Numbered from the stretch's first letter, positions 1-5,776 are shown. The stretch is 6,307 bases of DNA from Stenotrophomonas sp. (GCA_003248565.1 QFOV01000197.1:1-6307), one strand, 5' to 3'. The notes: generated by a model from the letters alone, not told the origin. A program made the numbers and translations.

Positions 1-710
1 GTGCGCACATAGGTCTTGATCAGGTCCGCGTCCAACGCGGTCAAGGTCAGGTCCGGTTCCAGATCCAGCGCAGCGAAGGCGCGACGCAGCGATGAACTGG
101 TGCGGGTGGAAGACTCGTAGCTGATCAAGGGATGGCTGGCCAATGCGGCCATGTCCGGCGTTATCCCGGCACGATCCAGCGGATGGCCCTTGGGCACCAG
201 CACCAGCCTGCGCCAGCGATACAGCGGCACGGCAATACCGGTGCTCGGTTCGCCACCTGCAGTGCTGATGATGGCGATGTCGGCATCGCCCTGGCTCAGC
301 AGATCCAGTGCATCGCTTTCAGCGGCCTGCTGCAGGTGCACGCTCACTTGCGGATAAGCCAGCTTGATACGTGCAACCGCTGGTGGCAGCACGAAACGTG
401 CCTGCGTGTGGGTCGTGGTCAAGATCAACTGGCCGTGGCTCTCGCGGCGTTGGTTCGCAGCGTAGGTGCGAATGTTGTTGGCTTCGGCCAACACGCTGCG
501 CGCACGGTTGATGACTTCTTCGCCTGCAGGCGTTACCGATTCAAGACTTCTTCCTTTTCTCACGAACAACAGAAAACCCAACTCGTCTTCAAGCTGTTTG
601 AGCTGTTTCGACAACCCCGGCTGGGTGGCATGCACCCGTGTCGCGGCGAGCGTGATGTTCAGCTCGGCATCGGCAATAGCAACGAGGTAACGCAGTTGGG
701 TAAGTGTCAT
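1..710 (-). CDS. cysB: CysB, LysR-type regulator of sulfur assimilation (partial, C-terminus outside window)
   Basis: This is a transcriptional regulator that in enterobacteria activates cysteine-biosynthesis genes in response to N-acetylserine and is antagonised by sulfide or thiosulfate. The window holds 236 codons of a protein that is usually about 324 residues. The start ATG (complement of 708-710) gives MTLTQLRYLV, matching the CysB start MKLQQLRYIV. Residues 1-65 form the winged HTH with the TQPGLSKQ recognition region and the VTPAGEE turn. The effector-domain signature THTQAR lies at 100-105. By my alignment to enterobacterial CysB the sulfate-binding positions are T100, T102, Q103, W166 and T202, with S149 in place of Thr149. 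The last visible residues, DADLIKTYVR, are also CysB-like. No clear Shine-Dalgarno sequence precedes the ATG. The gene is divergent from cysG-cysK, as expected for a LysR regulator beside its targets. Cbl-type paralogues are the main alternative; the neighbourhood favours CysB. Confidence 0.93.
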   Translation of the reverse strand, partial: MTLTQLRYLVAIADAELNITLAATRVHATQPGLSKQLKQLEDELGFLLFVRKGRSLESVTPAGEEVINRARSVLAEANNIRTYAANQRRESHGQLILTTTHTQARFVLPPAVARIKLAYPQVSVHLQQAAESDALDLLSQGDADIAIISTAGGEPSTGIAVPLYRWRRLVLVPKGHPLDRAGITPDMAALASHPLISYESSTRTSSSLRRAFAALDLEPDLTLTALDADLIKTYVR

Positions 711-877
711 CGCAGTGTTGGAGAGAGATCTTCGGTAAGGAACTGTGAAGAATGTAGGCCAAAACGGTCTCGATACTTATAACCTAAAGTTATCTGACGT
801 TGGGCGCTTTTCATTTCCGGCGCTGCGGGGCCGGCGCTACGGTCACGGACCTAACTCCGACTACCTCCGTCATCGCC
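711..877. promoter_or_regulatory. Divergent cysB-cysG intergenic control region
   Basis: This stretch separates the 5' ends of cysB (minus strand) and cysG (plus strand). Apart from the palindrome at 779-793 it holds no gene that I can support. A TATAAC (778-783, plus) and a TATAAG on the opposite strand overlap the palindrome and could act as -10 elements, but neither has a good -35 at normal spacing. Weak -35 boxes are common at activator-dependent LysR targets. An 8-base direct repeat CCGGCGCT occurs at 817-824 and 831-838, of unknown meaning. The exact right-hand limit depends on the uncertain cysG start. Confidence 0.5.
779..793. promoter_or_regulatory. Candidate CysB/LysR operator, ATAAC-N5-GTTAT palindrome
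   Basis: A perfect 5-base dyad, ATAAC CTAAA GTTAT, sits in the divergent cysB/cysG region. It contains the T-N11-A form typical of LysR-family boxes (T780 to A792) and is strikingly AT-rich against its GC-rich surroundings. The regulator gene beside it is CysB, so CysB is the likely ligand. The site could serve both cysG activation and cysB autoregulation. No footprint is available here, so the assignment is inference from position and symmetry. Confidence 0.55.
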
Positions 878-2341
878 TTGGACAGCCCTTTGTTCCCCCT
901 GTTTGCCGACCTCAAGGGTCGGGCCGTGCTGGTCGTTGGCGGGGGCGCGGTGGCCGAGCGAAAAACCGAGGCGCTACTGCGTGCCGGTGCCCTGCCCCGG
1001 GTCGGCGCACCGGCCTTGAGCCAGGCACTGCGGCAATTGGCCGATGCCGGCCGCATCCAATGGCTGAATGGTCAGTTCGATCCAGCCTGGCTGGACCAGG
1101 CGATCTGGCTGGTGATCGCCGCCACCGACGACATCATCATCAACCGCGCGGTAGCCGAGGCCGCCGAAGCGCGCCGGCTGTTCGTCAACGTCGTCGATGA
1201 CGCGGCACTGTCCGGCTTCCACGTGCCGGCGGTGGTCGAACGCGGGCCGCTGCAGATCGCCATTTCCAGCGGCGGCGGTGCGCCGATGGTGGCGCGGCAT
1301 GTGCGCCGCCAGATCGAAGAACTGTTTGACCAGGCGTGGGGCCAACTGGCGCAACTGGTCAGCCGCAAGCGCGGGCTGATACGCGAGCGCTTCCCCGAGC
1401 TGGCCGCGCGCCGTCGCTTCTTCGACCGGCTGATCGACGGGCCATTGCTTGGCCTGCTGCGCGCACGCCAGTCCATTGCTGCCGAAACCCAGCTGCTGCT
1501 GGACATGGGCGCCGAAGCGCCGGCTCATGCCGGCTCGGTGGTGCTGGTCGGTGCCGGCTCCGGTGATCCCGGCCTGCTCACCCTCAACGCCCTGCGCGCA
1601 CTCAACCAGGCCGATGTGATCCTGCACGACCGTCTGGTCAGTGCCGAGGTGCTGCAGCTGGCGCGACGCGATGCCGACTTCATCGAGGTCGGCAAATCCG
1701 CACAGGGCCGCAGCACCGCGCAGGAGCACATCCACGCGCTGATGCTGGAGCATGCCCGCGCCGGCAAGCGGGTGGTGCGACTCAAGGGCGGCGACGCCTT
1801 CGTGTTCGGCCGCGGCGGCGAGGAACTGCAGTTCCTGCGCGCCCATGGCATCGCCTTTGAAGTGGTGCCCGGCATCACCGCCGCACTGGCCTGCGCCGCC
1901 TACGCCGGCATCCCGCTGACCCACCGTGAGCACGCCCAGCAGCTGCGGTTGGTCACCGCGCACTGCAAGGACTCACTGGACACGCTTGATTGGCCGGCGC
2001 TGGCAGAGCCGCGGCAGACGCTGGTGTTCTATATGGGCGTGGCCGCGCTGGCGCAGATCCGCAGCCACCTGCTCGGCGCCGGGCTGGCGCCCAGCACCCC
2101 ATTCGCCCTGATCGAAAACGGCTCGCGCGCCGACCAACGGGTGGTCAGCGGCCAACTGCGCCAGCTGCCCGAGGCCGCTGCCCAGCATCAGGTGAAGTCA
2201 CCGGCGCTGCTGATCCTCGGCGACGTGGCGGCGCTGGCCGATGAACTGCATTGGTTCGGCGACGCGCCGCTGCACGCAACGCCTACTGTTTCCTCACTTT
2301 CCGCAAAGACGGCACCGCCCACACTGGCCGACGCCGCCTGA
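878..2341 (+). CDS. cysG: CysG, trifunctional siroheme synthase
   Basis: The enzyme converts uroporphyrinogen III to siroheme, the cofactor of sulfite and nitrite reductases, by SAM-dependent methylation, NAD-dependent dehydrogenation and ferrochelation. From the TTG at 878 it has 487 residues, against 457 in E. coli. The N-terminal dehydrogenase/chelatase half shows the dinucleotide loop VVGGGAVAERK (19-29), NVVDD (104-108, containing the catalytic Asp equivalent D107) and ISSGGGAP (129-136). The C-terminal uroporphyrinogen methyltransferase half starts near 221, with VGAGSGDPGLLT, D251 in HDRLVS, K273 in VGK, LKGGDAFVFGRGGEE, PGITAA and FYMG. The start is uncertain. The frame is open back to a TTG at 800, and TTGs at 878 and 890 are alternatives; there is no in-frame ATG or GTG upstream and no clear ribosome site. 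I chose 878 because MDSPLFPLF lines up with the E. coli N-terminus. The C-terminal tail of about 25 residues is low-complexity. The gene probably forms an operon with cysK. Confidence 0.95.
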   Translation: MDSPLFPLFADLKGRAVLVVGGGAVAERKTEALLRAGALPRVGAPALSQALRQLADAGRIQWLNGQFDPAWLDQAIWLVIAATDDIIINRAVAEAAEARRLFVNVVDDAALSGFHVPAVVERGPLQIAISSGGGAPMVARHVRRQIEELFDQAWGQLAQLVSRKRGLIRERFPELAARRRFFDRLIDGPLLGLLRARQSIAAETQLLLDMGAEAPAHAGSVVLVGAGSGDPGLLTLNALRALNQADVILHDRLVSAEVLQLARRDADFIEVGKSAQGRSTAQEHIHALMLEHARAGKRVVRLKGGDAFVFGRGGEELQFLRAHGIAFEVVPGITAALACAAYAGIPLTHREHAQQLRLVTAHCKDSLDTLDWPALAEPRQTLVFYMGVAALAQIRSHLLGAGLAPSTPFALIENGSRADQRVVSGQLRQLPEAAAQHQVKSPALLILGDVAALADELHWFGDAPLHATPTVSSLSAKTAPPTLADAA

Positions 2342-2351
2342 CCACCTCCCC

Positions 2352-2356
2352 GGAGA
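2352..2356 (+). promoter_or_regulatory. Ribosome binding site of cysK
   Basis: GGAGA lies six bases before the ATG at 2362. It decides the start, because the reading frame stays open upstream to a GTG at 2251 inside cysG. That extension would add 37 residues with no resemblance to cysteine synthases. Confidence 0.8.
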
Positions 2357-2361
2357 TTTCA

Positions 2362-3321
2362 ATGGCCCTGTACAACAGCATCCTGGACACCATCGGCAAT
2401 ACCCCGGTGGTCAAGCTCAACCGCCTGGCCCCGGCCGGCGTCGACATCTACGTCAAGGTCGAGTCATTCAACCCGGCCGGCTCGGTCAAGGACCGCCTGG
2501 CCCTGGCCATCATCCTCGACGCCGAGAAGAAGGGCCTGCTCAAGCCCGGTGACACCATTGTCGAAGCCACCTCCGGCAACACCGGCGTCGCCCTGGCGAT
2601 GGTGGCCGCCGCGCGCGGCTACAAGTTCGTCGCCACCATGGTGGAGACCTTCTCCATCGAGCGCCGCAAGCTGATGCGCGCCTATGGCGCCAAGGTCATC
2701 CTGACCCCGGCCGCCGAGCGTGGCAGCGGCATGGTGCGCAAGGCCAAGGAGCTGGCGCAGCAGCACGGCTGGTTCCTGGCCAGCCAGTTCGCCAACCCGG
2801 CCAACCCGGCCTATCACCGCCAGACCACTGCCGCCGAGATCCTGCGCGACTTCGCCGGCAAGCGCCTGGACTACTTCGTCAGCGGTTGGGGCACCGGCGG
2901 CACCCTGACCGGCGTCGGCGAAGTGCTGAAGCTGGCCCGGCCGGAAACCCGCATCATCGCCACCGAGCCGGCCGGCGCCGCGCTGCTGGCCGGCAAGGAT
3001 TTCACCCCGCACAAGATCCAGGGCTGGACCCCGGACTTCGTCCCGGAAGTACTCAACCGCAACGTCTACGACCAGTTGCTGTCGGTCCAGGACGAACGTG
3101 CGATTGAAACCTCGCGCCGCCTGGCCGCCGAGGAAGGCATCTTCGTCGGCATTTCCTCCGGCGCCACGGTTGCCAGCGCGCTGGATGTGGCCGCCACGGC
3201 CGAGGCCGGCTCGGTGATCCTGGCGATGCTGCCCGACACCGGCGAGCGCTATTTCTCCACGCCGCTGTTTGCCGACATCAACGACGGCTCCGACGACGAC
3301 TGGCTGGCCGGCCTTCCGTAA
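2362..3321 (+). CDS. cysK: CysK, PLP-dependent cysteine synthase (O-acetylserine sulfhydrylase)
   Basis: The enzyme replaces the acetyl group of O-acetyl-L-serine with sulfide to give L-cysteine in the cytoplasm. It has 319 residues, a normal family length. The N-terminus MALYNSILDTIGNTP is typical. The PLP Schiff-base lysine is K43 in NPAGSVKDR. The substrate loop TSGNTG is at 70-75, the phosphate-binding GTGGT at 177-181, and HKIQGW at 217-222. GISSGA at 263-268 carries the serine facing the PLP ring nitrogen, and PDTGERYFST at 291-300 closes the fold. The mobile loop reads TMVETFSIERR where enteric CysK has TMPETMSIERR; I recall the same variant in Xanthomonas orthologues, so it looks lineage-typical. 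The gene starts 20 bases after the cysG stop and ends just before a terminator, so cysG-cysK is probably one transcript. Cystathionine beta-synthase-like and CysM enzymes are alternatives, but the context supports cysteine synthesis. Confidence 0.95.
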   Translation: MALYNSILDTIGNTPVVKLNRLAPAGVDIYVKVESFNPAGSVKDRLALAIILDAEKKGLLKPGDTIVEATSGNTGVALAMVAAARGYKFVATMVETFSIERRKLMRAYGAKVILTPAAERGSGMVRKAKELAQQHGWFLASQFANPANPAYHRQTTAAEILRDFAGKRLDYFVSGWGTGGTLTGVGEVLKLARPETRIIATEPAGAALLAGKDFTPHKIQGWTPDFVPEVLNRNVYDQLLSVQDERAIETSRRLAAEEGIFVGISSGATVASALDVAATAEAGSVILAMLPDTGERYFSTPLFADINDGSDDDWLAGLP

Positions 3322-3346
3322 CAGCCGTTACTTAACCCGTCAGCAA

Positions 3347-3380
3347 CGCGAAGGCCGCCCATGCGGCCTTCGTGCTTTTC
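3347..3380 (+). terminator. Intrinsic terminator after cysK
   Basis: The arms at 3347-3358 and 3363-3374 pair over 12 bases, one of them a G-T wobble, around a CCAT loop. The core stem is CGAAGGCCGC/GCGGCCTTCG. It is followed by CTTTTCC. It lies 25 bases after the cysK stop and should end the cysG-cysK transcript, separating it from the macrodomain gene. Confidence 0.88.
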
Positions 3381-3491
3381 CGTGCCCGTGAATCGCGCCA
3401 GATGAGACGCCATGGGCGCAGACTGCAGTTGTGTCCGGCCAGGCGGTAGCCGTCACATCTTTCTCATACATCGCAATGGAAGATCACGGCC
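3381..3491 (+). promoter_or_regulatory. Leader region of the macrodomain gene
   Basis: These 111 bases lie between the cysK terminator and the macrodomain start. They end with the ribosome site GGAAGA (3478-3483). A promoter is expected here because of the upstream terminator, but I see no convincing -35/-10 pair. A weak GCGCC...GGCGC dyad around 3394-3420 is the only other structure. Confidence 0.35.
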
Positions 3492-4082
3492 ATGAACATT
3501 GAAGTTTGGCAGGGCGACATCACCGAACTGGCCGTTGACGTCATCGTCAACGCGGCCAATGAAACCCTGCTTGGCGGCGGCGGCGTAGACGGCGCAATCC
3601 ATCGGGCCGCAGGCCCCGGCCTGCTGCGCGAATGCGAGCAGCTACCCGAACTGCGCGCCGGCGTGCGCTGCCCTACCGGCGAAGTGCGCGCCACCGGCGG
3701 CCACAATCTGCCGGCCAAGCATGTGTTCCATACCGTCGGCCCGGTGTGGCGCGACGGTCGCCATGATGAAGCGGCGCTATTGGCCAATTGCTACTGGCAG
3801 TCACTGCGGCTGGCCGAGCAGATGGGCCTGGAGTCGATTGCGTTCCCGGCGATCAGCTGCGGGGTTTATGGCTACCCGCTGCACCAGGCGGCGGTGATTG
3901 CAGCTACCGAAACCATGACCTGGCAGAAGAGCCATGCGCGGCCTTCGCGGATCGTGCTGGTGGCTTACAACGCGGCGGCGTTCAAGATCTACCAGCAGGC
4001 CTTGGCCAGCGCTGGGCCGGCGCAGGAGCAGGCGGGCTCGGTATTGGCGTCGTTTGCGGGTGGGTTTGCGCCTGCGCATTGA
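3492..4082 (+). CDS. Macrodomain protein, YmdB-like O-acetyl-ADP-ribose deacetylase
   Basis: Macrodomains of this type hydrolyse O-acetyl-ADP-ribose, and many also remove mono-ADP-ribose from acidic residues. E. coli YmdB in addition modulates RNase III. The protein has 196 residues. The ADP-ribose-binding signature is QGDITELAVDVIVNAAN (7-23), followed by GGGGVDGAIHRAAGP (28-42). N23 and D33 match the catalytic Asn25 and Asp35 of E. coli YmdB. HTVGPVW and FPAISCGVYGYP complete the ribose and phosphate loops. The last 20 or so residues are an Ala/Gly-rich tail beyond the E. coli length. GGAAGA at 3478-3483, eight bases before the ATG, supports the start. The cysK terminator lies upstream, so it should have its own promoter, which I could not define convincingly in 3381-3477. 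No ADP-ribosyltransferase, sirtuin or toxin partner is visible in the window. Confidence 0.93.
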   Translation: MNIEVWQGDITELAVDVIVNAANETLLGGGGVDGAIHRAAGPGLLRECEQLPELRAGVRCPTGEVRATGGHNLPAKHVFHTVGPVWRDGRHDEAALLANCYWQSLRLAEQMGLESIAFPAISCGVYGYPLHQAAVIAATETMTWQKSHARPSRIVLVAYNAAAFKIYQQALASAGPAQEQAGSVLASFAGGFAPAH

Positions 4083-4120
4083 GGTGTTTGGCTGTTCGAG
4101 CCGAGCAAAATCAAAACCTA

Positions 4121-4139
4121 CCCCTCCCCAGCCCTCCCC
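4121..4139 (-). other. G-quadruplex motif, left arm
   Basis: The complement reads GGGGAGGGCTGGGGAGGGG: four runs of at least three G with loops of 1, 2 and 1 bases. This fits the standard intramolecular G-quadruplex pattern. It would be present in an RNA read through from the M1 peptidase gene. Confidence 0.65.
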
Positions 4140-4220
4140 TTGCCTGCGGCAAAGGGAGGGGGCAGAAGCGCTTGCCTCCCCCGACCTGCATGAACAGCCC
4201 CCTCCCTTTCGCGCAGCGAA

Positions 4221-4239
4221 GGGGAGGGCTGGGGAGGGG
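4221..4239 (+). other. G-quadruplex motif, right arm
   Basis: The plus strand reads GGGGAGGGCTGGGGAGGGG, identical to the complement of the left arm motif, with loops of 1, 2 and 1 bases. It would be present in an RNA read through from the macrodomain gene. Confidence 0.65.
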
Positions 4240-4260
4240 TAGCCCTTGGCAGCAAGCCCA

Positions 4261-5568
4261 TCACCCCAGCGCACCACCCACCCCATAAACCCAAGCATCA
4301 AAAAAACCCAGCAGTGAGCGCCCGGCCGCACGCTCCATCGCCTGCTGGAAATCCGCCGTCACCACCGAGCGCCCATCATTGGCCTGCGTGTACTCGCGCA
4401 GCCCGCGCCAGAACAGCTCCTCGCCCAATTCCAGGCGCAAGCGGTGCAGCACATAGGCGCCCTTCTTGTAGACCACCGCACGATCATCAGCGCTGGGTTT
4501 GTTCCAATCCGGATACACCAACGGCCGATCAGCACCCTTCTCGCGCAACGCCAGCAGCCGCTGCTCCCAACCCTGCACCATCGCCTGATACGCCGCTTCG
4601 CCCTGCGCCTGCTGCAACCACGCTGCCGTCATGAAGTTGGCGAAACCTTCGTTGAGCCAGAAGTGCTCCCAGCTGGCACAGGTCACGCGTACGCCCCACC
4701 ATTGATGCGCGGCTTCATGGGCGATCAAGCCAGTCTGGGTGGGATCATCCAGCACACCTTTGCCATAGGCCTCCGACATCACCGACAGACCGGCCATTTC
4801 CTGGCCGATGGTGTTGGCGACCAGCGCCTGCCGATAGTCGCCTTCATAGGCCAAGCCTGCGCGTGCGGCGAAGAAGTCGAGCATGTCGTCAGTGGCGGCA
4901 AACACCTGCCGCAGTTCGGCCTCGGAGCGGTCCTTCGAGTAGAACTGCAAGCGCCCCTGCCGCGCGTGCTGATAAGGGCCGGCAGCAAAGCCATAGACGA
5001 ACGCAGGCGTTGGTTTGCGCAGCTGCCAACGGTGTTCGATGCGCCCATCACCGAGCAGGCGCGATGGCAGTTCATCGCCAACCGCCGTCGCATGCAGGTC
5101 GCGAGGAAGGCGCAGCGCCAACTGCAGCGTAGCGCGCTCGTCCGGCGCATCCACCGACGGCATCCATTGGCTGATGGAGAATATCGTGTAGACCTCATTG
5201 CGTTCGGCAGCGAACTCCAGACCAAAGCGTGGCTTGCCGCGGTAGTGCATGCGTACGCTGCTTTGCTGGCCCGCCGTCAACGTCGCTGCAAGGCTGATGG
5301 CCAGTTTTCCATCGGCCTGCAGGAAGATGAGCGGCTTGTCATCCTGCGTGACCGAATCGATGACCAGCTCACCACTGTCCAGGACCAGCTGCCGCAGTGG
5401 GCCTGTGGCGTCGAAACGCACCAGGGTCTCACCCTGCAGCTGACCGGCGGCGATATCCAGATCCAGAGTGGTTGCGTAGTGCTGGACATCGAAATCGCGT
5501 GGCTCCGCAGCGAAGGCAGATACGGTCATGGTCGATGCCAACAGTGCCAGCGCGATTCTGCGGTGCAT
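4261..5568 (-). CDS. Exported M1-family metallopeptidase (short, aminopeptidase N-like)
   Basis: This is a zinc-dependent peptidase of gluzincin family M1, predicted to act outside the cytoplasm. It has 435 residues from the ATG at 5568. A signal peptide MHRRIALALLASTMTVSAFA is followed by AEP, with cleavage likely after AFA at residue 20. Residues 24-200 resemble the beta-rich N-terminal domain of M1 enzymes. The catalytic domain has HEAAH (284-288), an 18-residue spacer and the third zinc ligand E307 in WLNEGFA. Tyr367 in VVYKKGAYVLHRL matches the catalytic tyrosine. The usual GAMEN is absent; IGQEM (254-258) sits in its place, keeping the glutamate. The protein stops about 70 residues after Tyr367, so the large helical C-terminal domain of aminopeptidase N is missing. 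Its frame stays open upstream to 5784, across the REP region, but the signal peptide and ribosome site fix the start. The substrate is unknown. Confidence 0.9.
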   Translation of the reverse strand: MHRRIALALLASTMTVSAFAAEPRDFDVQHYATTLDLDIAAGQLQGETLVRFDATGPLRQLVLDSGELVIDSVTQDDKPLIFLQADGKLAISLAATLTAGQQSSVRMHYRGKPRFGLEFAAERNEVYTIFSISQWMPSVDAPDERATLQLALRLPRDLHATAVGDELPSRLLGDGRIEHRWQLRKPTPAFVYGFAAGPYQHARQGRLQFYSKDRSEAELRQVFAATDDMLDFFAARAGLAYEGDYRQALVANTIGQEMAGLSVMSEAYGKGVLDDPTQTGLIAHEAAHQWWGVRVTCASWEHFWLNEGFANFMTAAWLQQAQGEAAYQAMVQGWEQRLLALREKGADRPLVYPDWNKPSADDRAVVYKKGAYVLHRLRLELGEELFWRGLREYTQANDGRSVVTADFQQAMERAAGRSLLGFFDAWVYGVGGALG

Positions 5569-5575
5569 CGGATCA

Positions 5576-5580
5576 TCCCT
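5576..5580 (-). promoter_or_regulatory. Ribosome binding site of the M1 peptidase
   Basis: AGGGA on the minus strand lies seven bases before the ATG at 5568-5566. It decides the start. The same frame runs upstream through the REP elements to 5784, which would bury the signal peptide. Confidence 0.75.
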
Positions 5581-5593
5581 GAGGAAAAATCCG

Positions 5594-5599
5594 ATTGTA
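5594..5599 (-). promoter_or_regulatory. Possible -10 element of the M1 peptidase promoter
   Basis: TACAAT on the minus strand lies 25 bases before the start codon, which would give a leader of roughly 20 bases carrying the AGGGA ribosome site. The expected -35 position falls at the edge of the left REP and shows no TTGACA-like sequence. Tentative. Confidence 0.3.
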
Positions 5600-5617
5600 G
5601 GGCTGTACTGCGGGAAT

Positions 5618-5733
5618 TGTGGGAGCGGCATAAGCCGCGAAGCTGATGCAAAACAAACTGCCGCGATGGCCGCAATTGCAAACATCTTGGCGGCTGTTGC
5701 CTTGCCAGCTTCGCGGCTTATGCAGCTCCCACA
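5618..5733. repeat. Inverted pair of REP-like elements (BIME-like)
   Basis: Two 28-base copies in opposite orientation lie at 5618-5645 and 5706-5733, separated by 60 bases. They match at 27 of 28 positions. Each starts TGTGGGAGC and carries a small hairpin GCGGC-ATAA-GCCGC followed by GAAGC. The single difference (G5627 against A5724) breaks one pair of the right copy's hairpin. The GTGGGAGC head followed by a short GC hairpin is like REP sequences of Pseudomonas and Xanthomonadaceae that RAYT transposases are thought to mobilise. It sits between the aldolase terminator and the M1 peptidase promoter region. Confidence 0.85.
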
Positions 5734-5742
5734 AAAAAAATA

Positions 5743-5776
5743 GAGCAAAACAAAACGCCGGCTGTTGGCCGGCGTT
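5743..5776 (-). terminator. Intrinsic terminator of the aldolase gene
   Basis: On the minus strand a perfect 9-base stem AACGCCGGC/GCCGGCGTT with a CAACA loop (5754-5776) is followed by TTTTGTTTTGC. It lies about 26 bases after the aldolase stop. An additional run of eight T (5733-5740, minus) follows next to the right REP copy. Confidence 0.9.

Larger units (their letters stand above)
4118..4242. repeat. Composite palindromic intergenic repeat with 24-base arms
   Basis: The left arm (4118-4141, C-rich) and right arm (4219-4242, G-rich) are perfect reverse complements over 24 bases. Each arm can instead fold locally. Hairpin 1 pairs 4132-4144 with 4148-4160 around a TGC loop, with one mismatch. 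Hairpin 2 pairs 4200-4212 with 4216-4228 around a GCA loop, with one wobble. A further palindrome, AAGCGCTT, is at 4166-4173. The element fills the gap between the convergent macrodomain and M1 peptidase genes, which have no other visible terminator, so a bidirectional termination or end-protection role is plausible. The two-hairpin design resembles REP/BIME-type or MITE-like multicopy repeats; copy number cannot be judged from this window. Confidence 0.85.

Noticed and set aside
132..782. 216-codon plus-strand open frame opposite cysB
   Set aside because: It is antisense to the well-supported cysB and extends across the divergent control region; the translation has no coherent protein features.
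817..838. Direct repeat CCGGCGCT separated by six bases in the cysG leader
   Set aside because: An 8-base GC-rich repeat is easily expected by chance in this composition, and nothing ties it to a function.
974..1963. 329-codon minus-strand open frame opposite cysG
   Set aside because: It is a compositional shadow of cysG, with no family motif and no ribosome site that I could see.
2251..2361. N-terminal extension of cysK to a GTG at 2251
   Set aside because: It overlaps the end of cysG and adds unconserved residues before a standard CysK N-terminus with a good ribosome site.
4118..4242. CRISPR-like or phage attachment structure in the C-rich/G-rich repeats
   Set aside because: The repeats are inverted, not regularly spaced direct repeats, and there are no spacers, cas genes, integrase or tRNA nearby.
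3801..4331. 176-codon minus-strand open frame crossing the intergenic palindrome
   Set aside because: It overlaps the macrodomain gene in antisense and reads through the repeat, giving low-complexity Gly/Arg/Ser sequence.
4444..5646. 400-codon plus-strand open frame opposite the M1 peptidase
   Set aside because: It is antisense to a gene with clear catalytic motifs and a signal peptide. The translation is rich in His, Arg and Gln with no recognisable motif, and it runs on through the left REP copy. Long antisense open frames are common in GC-rich genomes.
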